Notes: generated by a model not told the origin, from the sequence alone. A DNA stretch of 5,798 nucleotides from an uncultured Nocardiopsis sp. (GCA_937957845.1 CALGOD010000617.1:1-5798); one strand, 5' to 3'. Positions 1-5,767 are shown, numbered from the stretch's first letter. Numbers and translations: made by a program.

Positions 1-828
1 ACCGCCGAGGACGTCACGGGGCCCGCGGCGGTGGGCGCGGTCCTGCCAGAGCTCGCGCGAGCCGTGGAGTTGGGGGTGGCCGCCCTGGAGAGCGGGGCGT
101 CCATCCACTACTTCGGAGCGGGCACGTCCGGTCGTATCGCCGCACAGGACGCCGCCGAACTGCCGCCCACCTACGGTGTGCCCGCGCATTGGGTGGTGTC
201 CCACCACGCGGGTGGTGGCGAGGCCCTGGCCCGAGCGGTGGAGGGGATCGAGGACGACTGGGAGTCCGGGCGCGCCGACGCGGCCGGGATCACTCCGGGA
301 TCACTCGTGGTGGGCCTGGCGGCCAGCGGGCGGACCCCTTACGTGGGAGGGGCTCTGGAGGCGGCGAGGGAACGCTCGGCGTCGACAGTGCTGATCAGCG
401 CCAACCCTCGGGCGCCTCTGGCCAAGGACGTGGACGTGCACGTGGGCATGTCCACGGGCGCGGAGGTGATCGCCGGGTCCACCCGGATGAAGGCGGGCAC
501 GGCGCAGAAGCTGGCGCTGAACGCGTTCTCCACGGCGGTGATGGTGCGGATGGGGCGCACGTACTCGAACCTGATGGTGGGGGTGGACGCCACCAACAGC
601 AAGCTGCGCGGCCGGGTGATCACCATCCTGACGCAGGCCACGGGCCTGGACGAGAAGGTGTGCGCGCAGGCACTGAACGCGGCCGAAGGCGACACCCGTG
701 TGGCGTTGGTGTCGCTCCTGGCCGACGTGGACGCGGCCTCGGCCGCGCGTGCGCTGGGAACCGCGCGGGGGCGGGTGCGCGACGCTCTCGGTGAACTGGA
801 CGTGCCGGAGCGGGACACCGAAGGTTAG
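1..828 (+). CDS. murQ: N-acetylmuramic acid 6-phosphate etherase, 5'-truncated by window edge
   Basis: Cytoplasmic MurQ-type lyase that cleaves the lactyl ether of MurNAc-6-phosphate to give GlcNAc-6-phosphate and D-lactate during peptidoglycan recycling. The frame is open from base 1. The first codons (AEDVTGPAAV, then LPELARAVE) match roughly E. coli residues 31-50, so about 30 N-terminal residues and the true start lie outside. The GTG at 31 is internal. The SIS fold is clear: the phosphosugar-binding loop GAGTSGR (115-135), DAAELPPTYG, EGIEDD, AASGRTPYV and the signature GSTRMKAGTAQK (about 475-510), then NLMVGVDATNSKL. The glutamates at 157-159 and 250-252 align with E. coli MurQ Glu83 and Glu114, the proposed acid/base pair. 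The sequence is divergent around the active site: RIAAQDAAEL where most members have RLGVLDASEC, and HHAGG where most have LIAGG. A general SIS-domain sugar isomerase is less likely, given the GSTRxKAGTAQK block. The stop is TAG at 826-828, and the next gene converges on it. Confidence 0.93.
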   Translation, partial: TAEDVTGPAAVGAVLPELARAVELGVAALESGASIHYFGAGTSGRIAAQDAAELPPTYGVPAHWVVSHHAGGGEALARAVEGIEDDWESGRADAAGITPGSLVVGLAASGRTPYVGGALEAARERSASTVLISANPRAPLAKDVDVHVGMSTGAEVIAGSTRMKAGTAQKLALNAFSTAVMVRMGRTYSNLMVGVDATNSKLRGRVITILTQATGLDEKVCAQALNAAEGDTRVALVSLLADVDAASAARALGTARGRVRDALGELDVPERDTEG

Positions 829-892
829 ACGACGCTTCCGGGGTTCCGCCCGACCGTGCGCCATGAGGAGGGGAGCCTTCGGTGGTCCGCGG

Positions 893-923
893 CGGGTGGG
901 TCCGCGTCTCGCGGACCCACCCG
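893..923 (+). terminator. 14-bp perfect hairpin, probable murQ terminator
   Basis: CGGGTGGGTCCGCG (893-906) and CGCGGACCCACCCG (910-923) are perfectly complementary around the 3-base loop TCT. The hairpin starts 65 bases after the murQ stop, between convergent genes. No T-tract follows, as is common for actinomycete terminators. The symmetry means it could stop transcription from either side. Confidence 0.72.
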
Positions 924-980
924 CGGCACTATCGGGACCCGCCTGCGCTCCGCGTGTGTTCTCGGAGCTCCGTCGGTGCC

Positions 981-1015
981 CGGCGGGTCCCCCGTGGCCG
1001 GGAGGGGTCCCGCCG
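981..1015 (-). terminator. Imperfect hairpin in the convergent gap
   Basis: CGGCGGG (981-987) pairs with CCCGCCG (1009-1015). After one T-T mismatch, CCCC (989-992) pairs with GGGG (1004-1007), leaving an 11-base loop. It lies about 70 bases past the stop of the DUF885 gene and may be a second terminator for it. GC-rich DNA forms such stems fairly easily, so support is moderate to weak. Confidence 0.35.
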
Positions 1016-1054
1016 AAGGACTCGGGTCCGGTGGAGGCGCCACCACCTGTGCGA

Positions 1055-1079
1055 CCGTCCCCTGTACGCCCGGGGACGG
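1055..1079 (-). terminator. 8-bp hairpin just after the DUF885 gene
   Basis: CCGTCCCC (1055-1062) and GGGGACGG (1072-1079) form a perfect 8-bp stem with a 9-base loop. On the minus strand the stem begins five bases after the TGA at 1087-1085, the expected place for an intrinsic terminator. No T-tract follows. The remaining gap (829-892, 924-980, 1016-1054) holds only short palindromes, such as CGGAGCTCCG at 963-972, and no credible gene. Confidence 0.5.
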
Positions 1080-1084
1080 GCCTG

Positions 1085-2653
1085 TCAGCCGTGAGCGAGG
1101 ACGGCGTCGATCAGACCGAGCGGCGGCGACCCCAGGTCGAGCAGCGCCCGATGGAAGCGTTCCAGGGTGAACTCCCCGCCCCACTGTTCCCGTGCCCGTT
1201 CCCTGAGCCGGAGGATCTCCAGCTTGCCCCAGGTGTAGCGGCCGTAGGTGGGATCGAAGGTGGCGCGGCGGGCCTCGGACAGGGCCGCCGGGCCCTGGAG
1301 CGGAGTGTCCTCCGCGAACTTCGCGGCGGCCTGTTCCACGGTCATGGTGCCGCTGTGCACGCCGATGGCCACGGACAACCGGGTGACGCGGATGAGCGCC
1401 TCCACCCACACCCCGATCTCGTAGTGGTCCGCGGTCCAGGAGGAGTCACCGAGGCGTTCGGCGGCGTAGGCGCCGAAGCCCTCCTCCACGCACATCTCCT
1501 CCACGTAGTGCGCCCAACCCTCGGCGAAGCTCATGGACTGCAGTGCGCGACGCACCGGCCCGGGAGCCCGCCGCAGGGCACGACCGTGGGAGAAGTGCCC
1601 TGGGGCGACCTCGTGGACGCTCACGGCGGGCAGGGTGGTGTGGCTGAACATCTCCAGCCACTCGTCGGCCTCCTCCTTGCTCCAGGAGGCGTCGGGCGGG
1701 GTGATGAAGTAGAAGGAGGGGGTGTCCGCCTCCCACGGCCCCGACCACGCCATCATCGCGGTGGCCCAACGTTGGGAGGCGGGGGAGACGTCCACCCGGC
1801 ACTCCCCGTCGTTGTAGGGGGCCAGTCCCCGCTCCGCGGTGAACTCCATCGCCAGCCGTGTCCACTGACGTGCGGCGTCCAGGACTCCGTCGGTACCGGG
1901 GTGCCGGCGGGTGAGCTCACGGACGAACTCCATGGGTTCGCGGCCGGGCGCGAGGCGTCCGGCGCTCTCGGCCAACAGGGAACGGAGACGGTCGCGCTCG
2001 GTTCCGGCACGGGCCTCCAGGTCCGCCAGATCCACCTCGACGGCCTCACCGCAGCCCATGAGGCGGGCCAGCGTCCGGGCGCCGAGAGCCGCGTCGGCGG
2101 GCCCTTCCCGCGCGGCGCGTTCGATGTGGGCGACCAGACGGGCGTGGGCGGTGAGGGCGCTTTCGCGAAGGTCGGCGGGCAGGTCGGCGGGCAGACCGTC
2201 GGCGACCCCCCTGACCGCCCCGATGAGCGCCTCGGCGACGAGCGCGGGCACCCGGTCCAGGGCGGTGACCGCGTTGTCGACCACGCGCGGCCACTCGGCC
2301 AGGTGCGCGAGGCGCGCGGCGTCCCGCTCGGCCTGGGGAGCGTACTCGCGGTCGTAGCCCGACAGGTCGAGTTCGCTCAGGTGGTAGAGGGGGTTGACCC
2401 GGTGGAGACCGAGCTCGCCCAGCTCGTGGCGCAGGGCGCTCTCGAAGGCGGCCAGGTGTGCCTCGTCGTGCGGGTCGTCGAGGGGGTCGCCGCCCAGGCG
2501 GGACAGTGCGTCCCGAACCCCGTCGGGCGACATGTCGGCGACCTTCCCGTCGTACTCGTGCATGCCGGAGCCCTCTCTCATGCTCGCCGGCATGAGGTCG
2601 GCGAGGGCTCTGAGTCGCGGGGGCAGCTCGTCGTGCTGTGACTGGTAGGGCAT
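1085..2653 (-). CDS. DUF885 family protein, putative zinc metallopeptidase
   Basis: A 522-residue DUF885 protein with no signal peptide or membrane segment, so probably cytoplasmic. DUF885 members are thought to be metallopeptidase-like; the substrate is unknown. The N-terminal part (about 9-120) has family features: PRLRALADL, MHEYDGKVADMSPDGV and NPLYHLSELDLSGYD. The middle is helical. The likely metal site is HEVAPGH (347-353), followed by EGWAHYVEEM (378-387), whose glutamate would be a third ligand, and then DPTYGRYTWGKL (467-478). The two histidines are six residues apart rather than four as in a classical HExxH, which fits the DUF885 pattern HExxPGH. The Gln that often follows as HxxQ is replaced here (PGHFSH). 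The ATG at 2653 is chosen because the N-terminal homology covers residues 9-30 and a -10 box lies six bases upstream, implying a leaderless mRNA. Met31 has a better Shine-Dalgarno (GAGAGAGGG) but would remove conserved residues. The family is certain; enzymatic activity is inferred. Confidence 0.9.
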   Translation of the reverse strand: MPYQSQHDELPPRLRALADLMPASMREGSGMHEYDGKVADMSPDGVRDALSRLGGDPLDDPHDEAHLAAFESALRHELGELGLHRVNPLYHLSELDLSGYDREYAPQAERDAARLAHLAEWPRVVDNAVTALDRVPALVAEALIGAVRGVADGLPADLPADLRESALTAHARLVAHIERAAREGPADAALGARTLARLMGCGEAVEVDLADLEARAGTERDRLRSLLAESAGRLAPGREPMEFVRELTRRHPGTDGVLDAARQWTRLAMEFTAERGLAPYNDGECRVDVSPASQRWATAMMAWSGPWEADTPSFYFITPPDASWSKEEADEWLEMFSHTTLPAVSVHEVAPGHFSHGRALRRAPGPVRRALQSMSFAEGWAHYVEEMCVEEGFGAYAAERLGDSSWTADHYEIGVWVEALIRVTRLSVAIGVHSGTMTVEQAAAKFAEDTPLQGPAALSEARRATFDPTYGRYTWGKLEILRLRERAREQWGGEFTLERFHRALLDLGSPPLGLIDAVLAHG

Positions 2654-2659
2654 GCGGCG

Positions 2660-2665
2660 ACTCTA
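2660..2665 (-). promoter_or_regulatory. -10 box for a leaderless DUF885 transcript
   Basis: On the minus strand TAGAGT (2665-2660) fits the actinobacterial -10 pattern TANNNT. Six bases (CGCCGC) separate it from the ATG at 2653, so the expected start of transcription is the A of the ATG. No Shine-Dalgarno precedes this ATG. No good -35 (TTGACA-like) is visible 17-18 bases upstream, as is common for such promoters. Confidence 0.55.
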
Positions 2666-2740
2666 GTGGGCCGGAAGGGAAGCCGGATCCTTCGGGAAGG
2701 CCTCCGCCCGCGACGTTCCCGTCCGCGAGGGGCCCGCTCT

Positions 2741-2773
2741 CGGTGTCACTGCCGGTGCCCGGCAGTGACACCG
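2741..2773 (-). terminator. Perfect 15-bp hairpin after the HEAT-like gene
   Basis: CGGTGTCACTGCCGG (2741-2755) and CCGGCAGTGACACCG (2759-2773) are perfectly complementary around the loop TGC. It begins 59 bases past the stop of the HEAT-like gene and 76 bases before the -10 box of the DUF885 gene. A terminator separating two independently transcribed genes is the simplest reading. There is no T-tract, and a protein-binding palindrome acting on the DUF885 promoter is possible. Confidence 0.7.
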
Positions 2774-2820
2774 GAGGGTTTCGGGTGAGGCGGGGAGGGG
2801 CCCGCCCGCCGGTGACGGCC

Positions 2821-2832
2821 ACGACCGGTCGT
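2821..2832. repeat. 12-bp palindrome touching a stop codon
   Basis: ACGACCGGTCGT reads the same on both strands. Its last base is the final base of the TGA of the HEAT-like gene. In the transcript it can fold as a small hairpin with 4-bp arms and a CCGG loop, upstream of the 15-bp hairpin. The role is unknown and it could be chance. Confidence 0.3.
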
Positions 2833-4268
2833 CAGCGTCCGCCCCCGAAGAGGCGTCCGAGGAGGCCGCCGGGCTGCGGTGCGGTGGGCGTCTGCCGCTG
2901 GGGCTCCTGGTCCTGCCGGGGCTCGGGCTCGGGTCGGGGTTCCACTCCCACCAGTGCGCGGAAGGCCTCGGCGTCGTCCGGTAGGGCCCAGGCACCCAAG
3001 GTCCGGACGAACTCCTCGTCCTCCCAGGCGGAGTCGGGCAGTTCGGCGATGGCCCACAGGACCTTGAGGGTCTCCTCGTCGTAGTCGGCGCCGGCGTGGT
3101 CCTCGACGGAGCGTTCCCTGTTGCGGGGGCCGAACAGGATCTCCAGCCCCACGCCGGTCACCAGGGCCCGCGACTCCTCCTCATCCCTGATCAGCCCGGG
3201 GAGGATGTCCAGGCGCAGGCGGCGGGCGCGGCCACCTGCACGGCCCAGTGCCAGGAAGCCCAGTACCTGGGGAGAGTGGCCGCCGCAGTGCGGCCAGGAC
3301 TCGTTGAACAGCCCCTCGTAACCCACGGAGGTGCCGCCTCCCCGGCCGATGCGGCGCAGTGCCTCACGCGGGGTGTTCTCACCGTGGATGAGCACCATCG
3401 CCACGGAGGCGGCGAAGGAGTTGTACAGGTTTCCACCGGCCATCTGGTGGGTGAGCCCGACGGTGGTGTCGATGTCGGTCGGGTCGGCCACCATGCCCAG
3501 GGCGAACAGTTCGGCGGGCAGCGGCTCGCCGGTGTCCGTCATGTTCATCGCCTCACGCAGGTTCGTGGGCGGTTTCGGGACCGGCCTCAGGTCCTTGGCG
3601 AGCAGGATGTGGGAGGCGCCGGTGATCTCGGCGGCGATCCGCTGGGCCTCGGAGTCCACAAAGCCCAGCAGGTAGCTCACCCACTCTCCGGCGCGGTCCA
3701 TACCGCCCCGGTTGTCACCGCCCTTGAGCAGGGTGACCAGGTCGGGGACGCGGGCGCGCACGGCCTGGTAGGTGTCCAACTGCGCTTGCAGGAGCGCGGG
3801 ACCGTCCGGCCGCTCCATGACGGCGAGTCGGTTGCGCATGCGGTGGTGGCGCTGCTCGTCCTGTGCCTCCTCGGCCCAGGAACGGTACTGCTCGCGCACC
3901 TTCTCGATGTCTTCCGAGGTCGCCCAGGCCACCTCCTCACGCCACTGGTCGAGTTCGAGGGGTTCGGGGAAGCGGTCCTCCACGTGCCCGGCCACCAGTT
4001 CCAGCAGCAGGCTCAGGGGACGCCAGCGGTCGGTGGCGGGGGTGGATTCGGCGCAGGCGATGTCGACCAGGAAGTCGACCGCCCTGGGCGCCGCGAGGTG
4101 TCCGGGGGCGGGGAAACGGATGATGTCGTGGAGTTCGGAGAGCGCACTGTCGCTGCCGGCGAGGCGTGCGAGGAGCCCGGGGATGCGTGCGCCTTCCTGG
4201 GGCGCCAACGCCTCCCAGTCCACGTTCTCCGCGTCGTCGTTCGAATCGTTGTCCGTGGTCGCGTTCAT
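2832..4268 (-). CDS. HEAT-like repeat hypothetical protein with a disordered linker and short C-terminal tail
   Basis: A 478-residue soluble protein of unknown function. Residues 17-70 (WEALAPQEGARIPGLLARL, then APRAVDFLVDIA) resemble the start of a HEAT-repeat-like family common in actinomycetes, with the pattern W..L....A..IP.LL..L and AV.FL. Residues 80-230 are mostly helical and charged. Residues 250-380 hold Gly/His/Asn-rich segments (HQMAGGNLYNSF, NESWPHCGGHSPQVLGFL) that look specific, but I recognise no catalytic motif. Residues 443-467 are a Pro/Glu/Gln-rich, presumably unstructured linker ending in the tail GGLLGRLFGGGR. There is no signal peptide or membrane helix. The ATG at 4268 is preferred because a strong -10 box lies six bases before it. 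A GTG at 4346 would add 26 residues with no conserved character and would put the promoter inside the gene. The gene lies 101 bases after the YdcF/SanA-like gene and appears separately transcribed. The HEAT-like assignment rests on pattern memory. Confidence 0.8.
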   Translation of the reverse strand: MNATTDNDSNDDAENVDWEALAPQEGARIPGLLARLAGSDSALSELHDIIRFPAPGHLAAPRAVDFLVDIACAESTPATDRWRPLSLLLELVAGHVEDRFPEPLELDQWREEVAWATSEDIEKVREQYRSWAEEAQDEQRHHRMRNRLAVMERPDGPALLQAQLDTYQAVRARVPDLVTLLKGGDNRGGMDRAGEWVSYLLGFVDSEAQRIAAEITGASHILLAKDLRPVPKPPTNLREAMNMTDTGEPLPAELFALGMVADPTDIDTTVGLTHQMAGGNLYNSFAASVAMVLIHGENTPREALRRIGRGGGTSVGYEGLFNESWPHCGGHSPQVLGFLALGRAGGRARRLRLDILPGLIRDEEESRALVTGVGLEILFGPRNRERSVEDHAGADYDEETLKVLWAIAELPDSAWEDEEFVRTLGAWALPDDAEAFRALVGVEPRPEPEPRQDQEPQRQTPTAPQPGGLLGRLFGGGR

Positions 4269-4274
4269 GGGGTG

Positions 4275-4280
4275 ATTATC
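4275..4280 (-). promoter_or_regulatory. -10 box for a leaderless HEAT-like gene transcript
   Basis: GATAAT (4280-4275, minus strand) matches TATAAT at five of six bases and stands out in this GC-rich setting. CACCCC separates it from the ATG at 4268, so transcription should begin at the start codon itself. There is no convincing -35. An inverted repeat GGTGCC/GGCACC (4289-4294 and 4312-4317) covers the -35 area and could be an operator, but its arms are only 6 bp. Confidence 0.6.
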
Positions 4281-4369
4281 CCGGCTGTGGTGCCACCCGC
4301 GTACCGGACCGGGCACCGCTCCCCGGGGTTCCGTGGAACAGGGCACGGGGCCGTCCGCCGGCGCACCCC

Positions 4370-4975
4370 CTAGAGCTCGGCGTGGGCCGGGGCGGGTCGC
4401 AGGAGCGCGTCGCGCAGGGCCTTGACCGCGGCGCCGAGTTCGCGGCCGTAGCCGATCATCGTGGAGCGGCGTCGGGCGCCCAGGCTGGCGTCGCCCACCC
4501 CGACGGCGTCGATTCCGGCGGCGCGGGCGAGGGCTATGGTGCGGGGCAGGTGGAAGGACTGGGTGACCATGGTCGCCGCGCGTACCCCGAACAGGTCGCG
4601 CACCCGCACGCAGGTGTCCCAGGTGCGGTAGCCGTAACGGTCGGCCTCGATCCTGTCGGCGGGCACCCCCTGTCCGACCAGGTAATCGGTCATGGTGTCG
4701 GTCTCACGACGCGACACCTCTCGATTGTCTCCGGAGACGATGATCCGTTCGACCCTGCCGTTCTCGTACAGCCGCACGGCCAGGTCCAGGCGGCGGGCGA
4801 GCAGCGGCGAGGGTCCGTCGTTCCAGGCCGCCGCGCCGAGGACCACGGCCACGGGCCGGTGAGGGACCGTGTCGATCTCCTTACGCCGCCCGGCCGCGGC
4901 CAGGTGGATCCAACCGTAGGGCGACAGGGCCAGGACGCACGCACCCGCTCCGACCACCGCGATCCACAGAGTCAC
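4370..4975 (-). CDS. YdcF/SanA/ElyC-like protein (DUF218 domain), membrane-anchored
   Basis: A 201-residue protein with one N-terminal hydrophobic segment (about 3-19) followed by a DUF218 domain, probably anchored with the domain outside. The domain order matches SanA-type members: VAVVLGAAAW (42-51), LLARRLDLAVRLYENGRVERIIVSGDN (58-84), ET-TM (91-95), GVPADRI (103-109), DRYGYRTWDTCVR (112-124) and VTQSFHLPRTIALARAAGIDAVGV (137-160). The conserved Asp/Asn of SGDN, the RTWDT and the SFHLPR segments are all present. E. coli SanA and ElyC affect the envelope barrier and peptidoglycan; the biochemical reaction is not settled and the role here is inferred. The start is GTG at 4975, chosen for its Shine-Dalgarno GAGGGG seven bases upstream. 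The gene lies 133 bases downstream of the DUF1707 gene and may share its transcript. Its stop is TAG at 4372-4370. Confidence 0.9.
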   Translation of the reverse strand: MTLWIAVVGAGACVLALSPYGWIHLAAAGRRKEIDTVPHRPVAVVLGAAAWNDGPSPLLARRLDLAVRLYENGRVERIIVSGDNREVSRRETDTMTDYLVGQGVPADRIEADRYGYRTWDTCVRVRDLFGVRAATMVTQSFHLPRTIALARAAGIDAVGVGDASLGARRRSTMIGYGRELGAAVKALRDALLRPAPAHAEL

Positions 4976-4982
4976 CTTGCCG

Positions 4983-4988
4983 CCCCTC
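4983..4988 (-). promoter_or_regulatory. Shine-Dalgarno of the YdcF/SanA-like gene
   Basis: GAGGGG on the minus strand, seven bases before the GTG at 4975. It decides the GTG start. It is the only clear Shine-Dalgarno at a chosen start among the four minus-strand genes. Confidence 0.75.
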
Positions 4989-4994
4989 GTCGTC

Positions 4995-5093
4995 CGGCGC
5001 CGAAGCGCCGTGTGCCTTCACGCGCGAGGTCGCGCGTCGCACCAATCATGGCGCACCGGCACGGTGCTCGGTCTCCGGCGGGGGCGAGGAGAC
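4995..5093 (-). other. Cluster of four short hairpins between the DUF1707 and YdcF/SanA-like genes
   Basis: Four perfect inverted repeats sit in the 133-base gap. In transcript order they are GTCTCC/GGAGAC (5093-5088 with 5076-5071, 11-base loop), GCACCG/CGGTGC (5067-5053, loop TGC), ACGCGCG/CGCGCGT (5037-5020, loop ACCT) and CGGCGC/GCGCCG (5010-4995). The last has the RNA loop UUCG closed by C-G, an exceptionally stable tetraloop, and ends seven bases before the Shine-Dalgarno. The cluster could be an intercistronic processing or stabilising element, or a weak terminator. Short GC-rich stems also arise by chance. Confidence 0.4.
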
Positions 5094-5108
5094 GGCGGCC
5101 GTGGGTCT

Positions 5109-5723
5109 TCAGCCATCGAGGCCGAGGAAGCCCTTCCAGGAGAAGGGACGCCTGTACCGGATCGACAGGCTGCCGCCGTGGCATGTGCCGGTGATGACGA
5201 AGTGGGTGCGGGTCGTCTGACGGATGGAGTCGACGTCCTCCCGCAGGACCGCGAACCAGGAGGTGTCCACGTCCACCTCGGCGGTGGCCTTCTCCGGCAG
5301 GATCAGATCGCCCGATCCCCAGGAGGCGTTGATGTGGATCTCGACGACGGGGTCGAGGATGTGCGCCTCGCGAAAGTCCAGGCGGACGGAACCGTACTGG
5401 TTGTGCACCTCAAGGCGGTGTGGCACCCGCCACTCGCCTCTGCGTACGAGGGTGCTGCCCTGGGCGCGGAGGACGAGGACGTCGTCGCTCCGGCGCTCCG
5501 GTGGGCGGGTCTCCACCGCCGGGGAGACCGGACCCGCGGACGTTCCCGGACCGGAGGGCAGGTCGGCGGTGAGGGGTTCGAGGTCCGCGTAGGTCTTGGC
5601 GGCGTAGGTGGCGTCGAGCCGTTCGTCGAGTTCGTCGAGGGTGATCCGCCCCTGCGCCGCCGCTTCGCGCAGGACCTCCGCCACCTGGTCTCTCTCGGCA
5701 TCGGAGACGCGCATACGGCTCAT
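5109..5723 (-). CDS. DUF1707 protein with C-terminal LiaF-like beta-rich domain
   Basis: A 204-residue protein. Residues 4-56 are a textbook DUF1707 domain: RVSDAERDQVAEVLREAAAQGRITLDELDERLDATYAAKTYADLEPLTADLP. DUF1707 is a short helical domain found widely in actinobacteria, often fused to membrane or envelope-stress modules; its biochemical role is unknown. Residues 57-80 are a Pro/Ser/Gly-rich linker. Residues 81-191 alternate polar and hydrophobic residues in beta-strand fashion (RLEVHNQYGSVRLDF, VVEIHINASWGSGDLILPE, ATAEVDVD, HFVITGTCHGGSLSIRY), resembling the C-terminal domain of LiaF-like proteins. There are no transmembrane helices, unlike many DUF1707 relatives. The ATG at 5723 is the earliest start, as an in-frame TGA lies at 5771-5769. 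Met4 is an alternative. No Shine-Dalgarno is apparent. It is the first gene of the minus-strand series in this window. Confidence 0.9.
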   Translation of the reverse strand: MSRMRVSDAERDQVAEVLREAAAQGRITLDELDERLDATYAAKTYADLEPLTADLPSGPGTSAGPVSPAVETRPPERRSDDVLVLRAQGSTLVRRGEWRVPHRLEVHNQYGSVRLDFREAHILDPVVEIHINASWGSGDLILPEKATAEVDVDTSWFAVLREDVDSIRQTTRTHFVITGTCHGGSLSIRYRRPFSWKGFLGLDG

Positions 5724-5747
5724 GTCGTCGGGGCCACTGGTCTCGTT

Positions 5748-5767
5748 CCGATCTTTTCCGCTCTTTT
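5748..5767 (-). repeat. Two tandem 10-bp direct repeats upstream of the DUF1707 gene
   Basis: On the minus strand AAAAGAGCGG (5767-5758) is followed directly by AAAAGATCGG (5757-5748), with nine of ten bases identical. The pair ends 24 bases before the ATG at 5723. One-turn spacing of direct repeats suits a tandemly binding regulator. The A-rich purine content is conspicuous in this GC-rich sequence. It could also be a simple low-complexity leader. Confidence 0.4.

Noticed and set aside
2561..2580. Met31 as start of the DUF885 protein, with GAGAGAGGG upstream
   Set aside because: The ribosome binding site is attractive, but residues 9-30 resemble the family N-terminus and the leaderless promoter at 2660-2665 explains the upstream ATG. 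Kept only as an alternative.
698..2641. Long plus-strand open frame opposite the DUF885 gene
   Set aside because: It runs antisense to a well-supported gene and overlaps the end of murQ. Its translation is rich in Gly, Gln, Val and Arg with no recognisable domain, the usual by-product of high-GC third positions.
4328..4339. GTTCC-GT-GGAAC dyad downstream of the YdcF/SanA-like gene as a terminator
   Set aside because: Only five base pairs around a two-base gap, too short a loop for a hairpin and too weak for a terminator.
4269..4346. GTG start at 4346 for the HEAT-like protein (26 extra residues)
   Set aside because: The added residues look like translated intergenic DNA, no good ribosome binding site precedes the GTG, and a near-consensus -10 box would fall inside the gene.
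3096..4373. 425-codon plus-strand open frame opposite the HEAT-like gene
   Set aside because: Low-complexity Gly/Val/Gln/His composition with no domain, exactly antisense to a better-supported coding frame. A shadow of GC-rich codon use.
4166..5194. Plus-strand open frame of 342 codons spanning the YdcF/SanA-like gene
   Set aside because: It crosses two intergenic gaps and a conserved gene on the other strand, with no domain and a compositionally biased translation.
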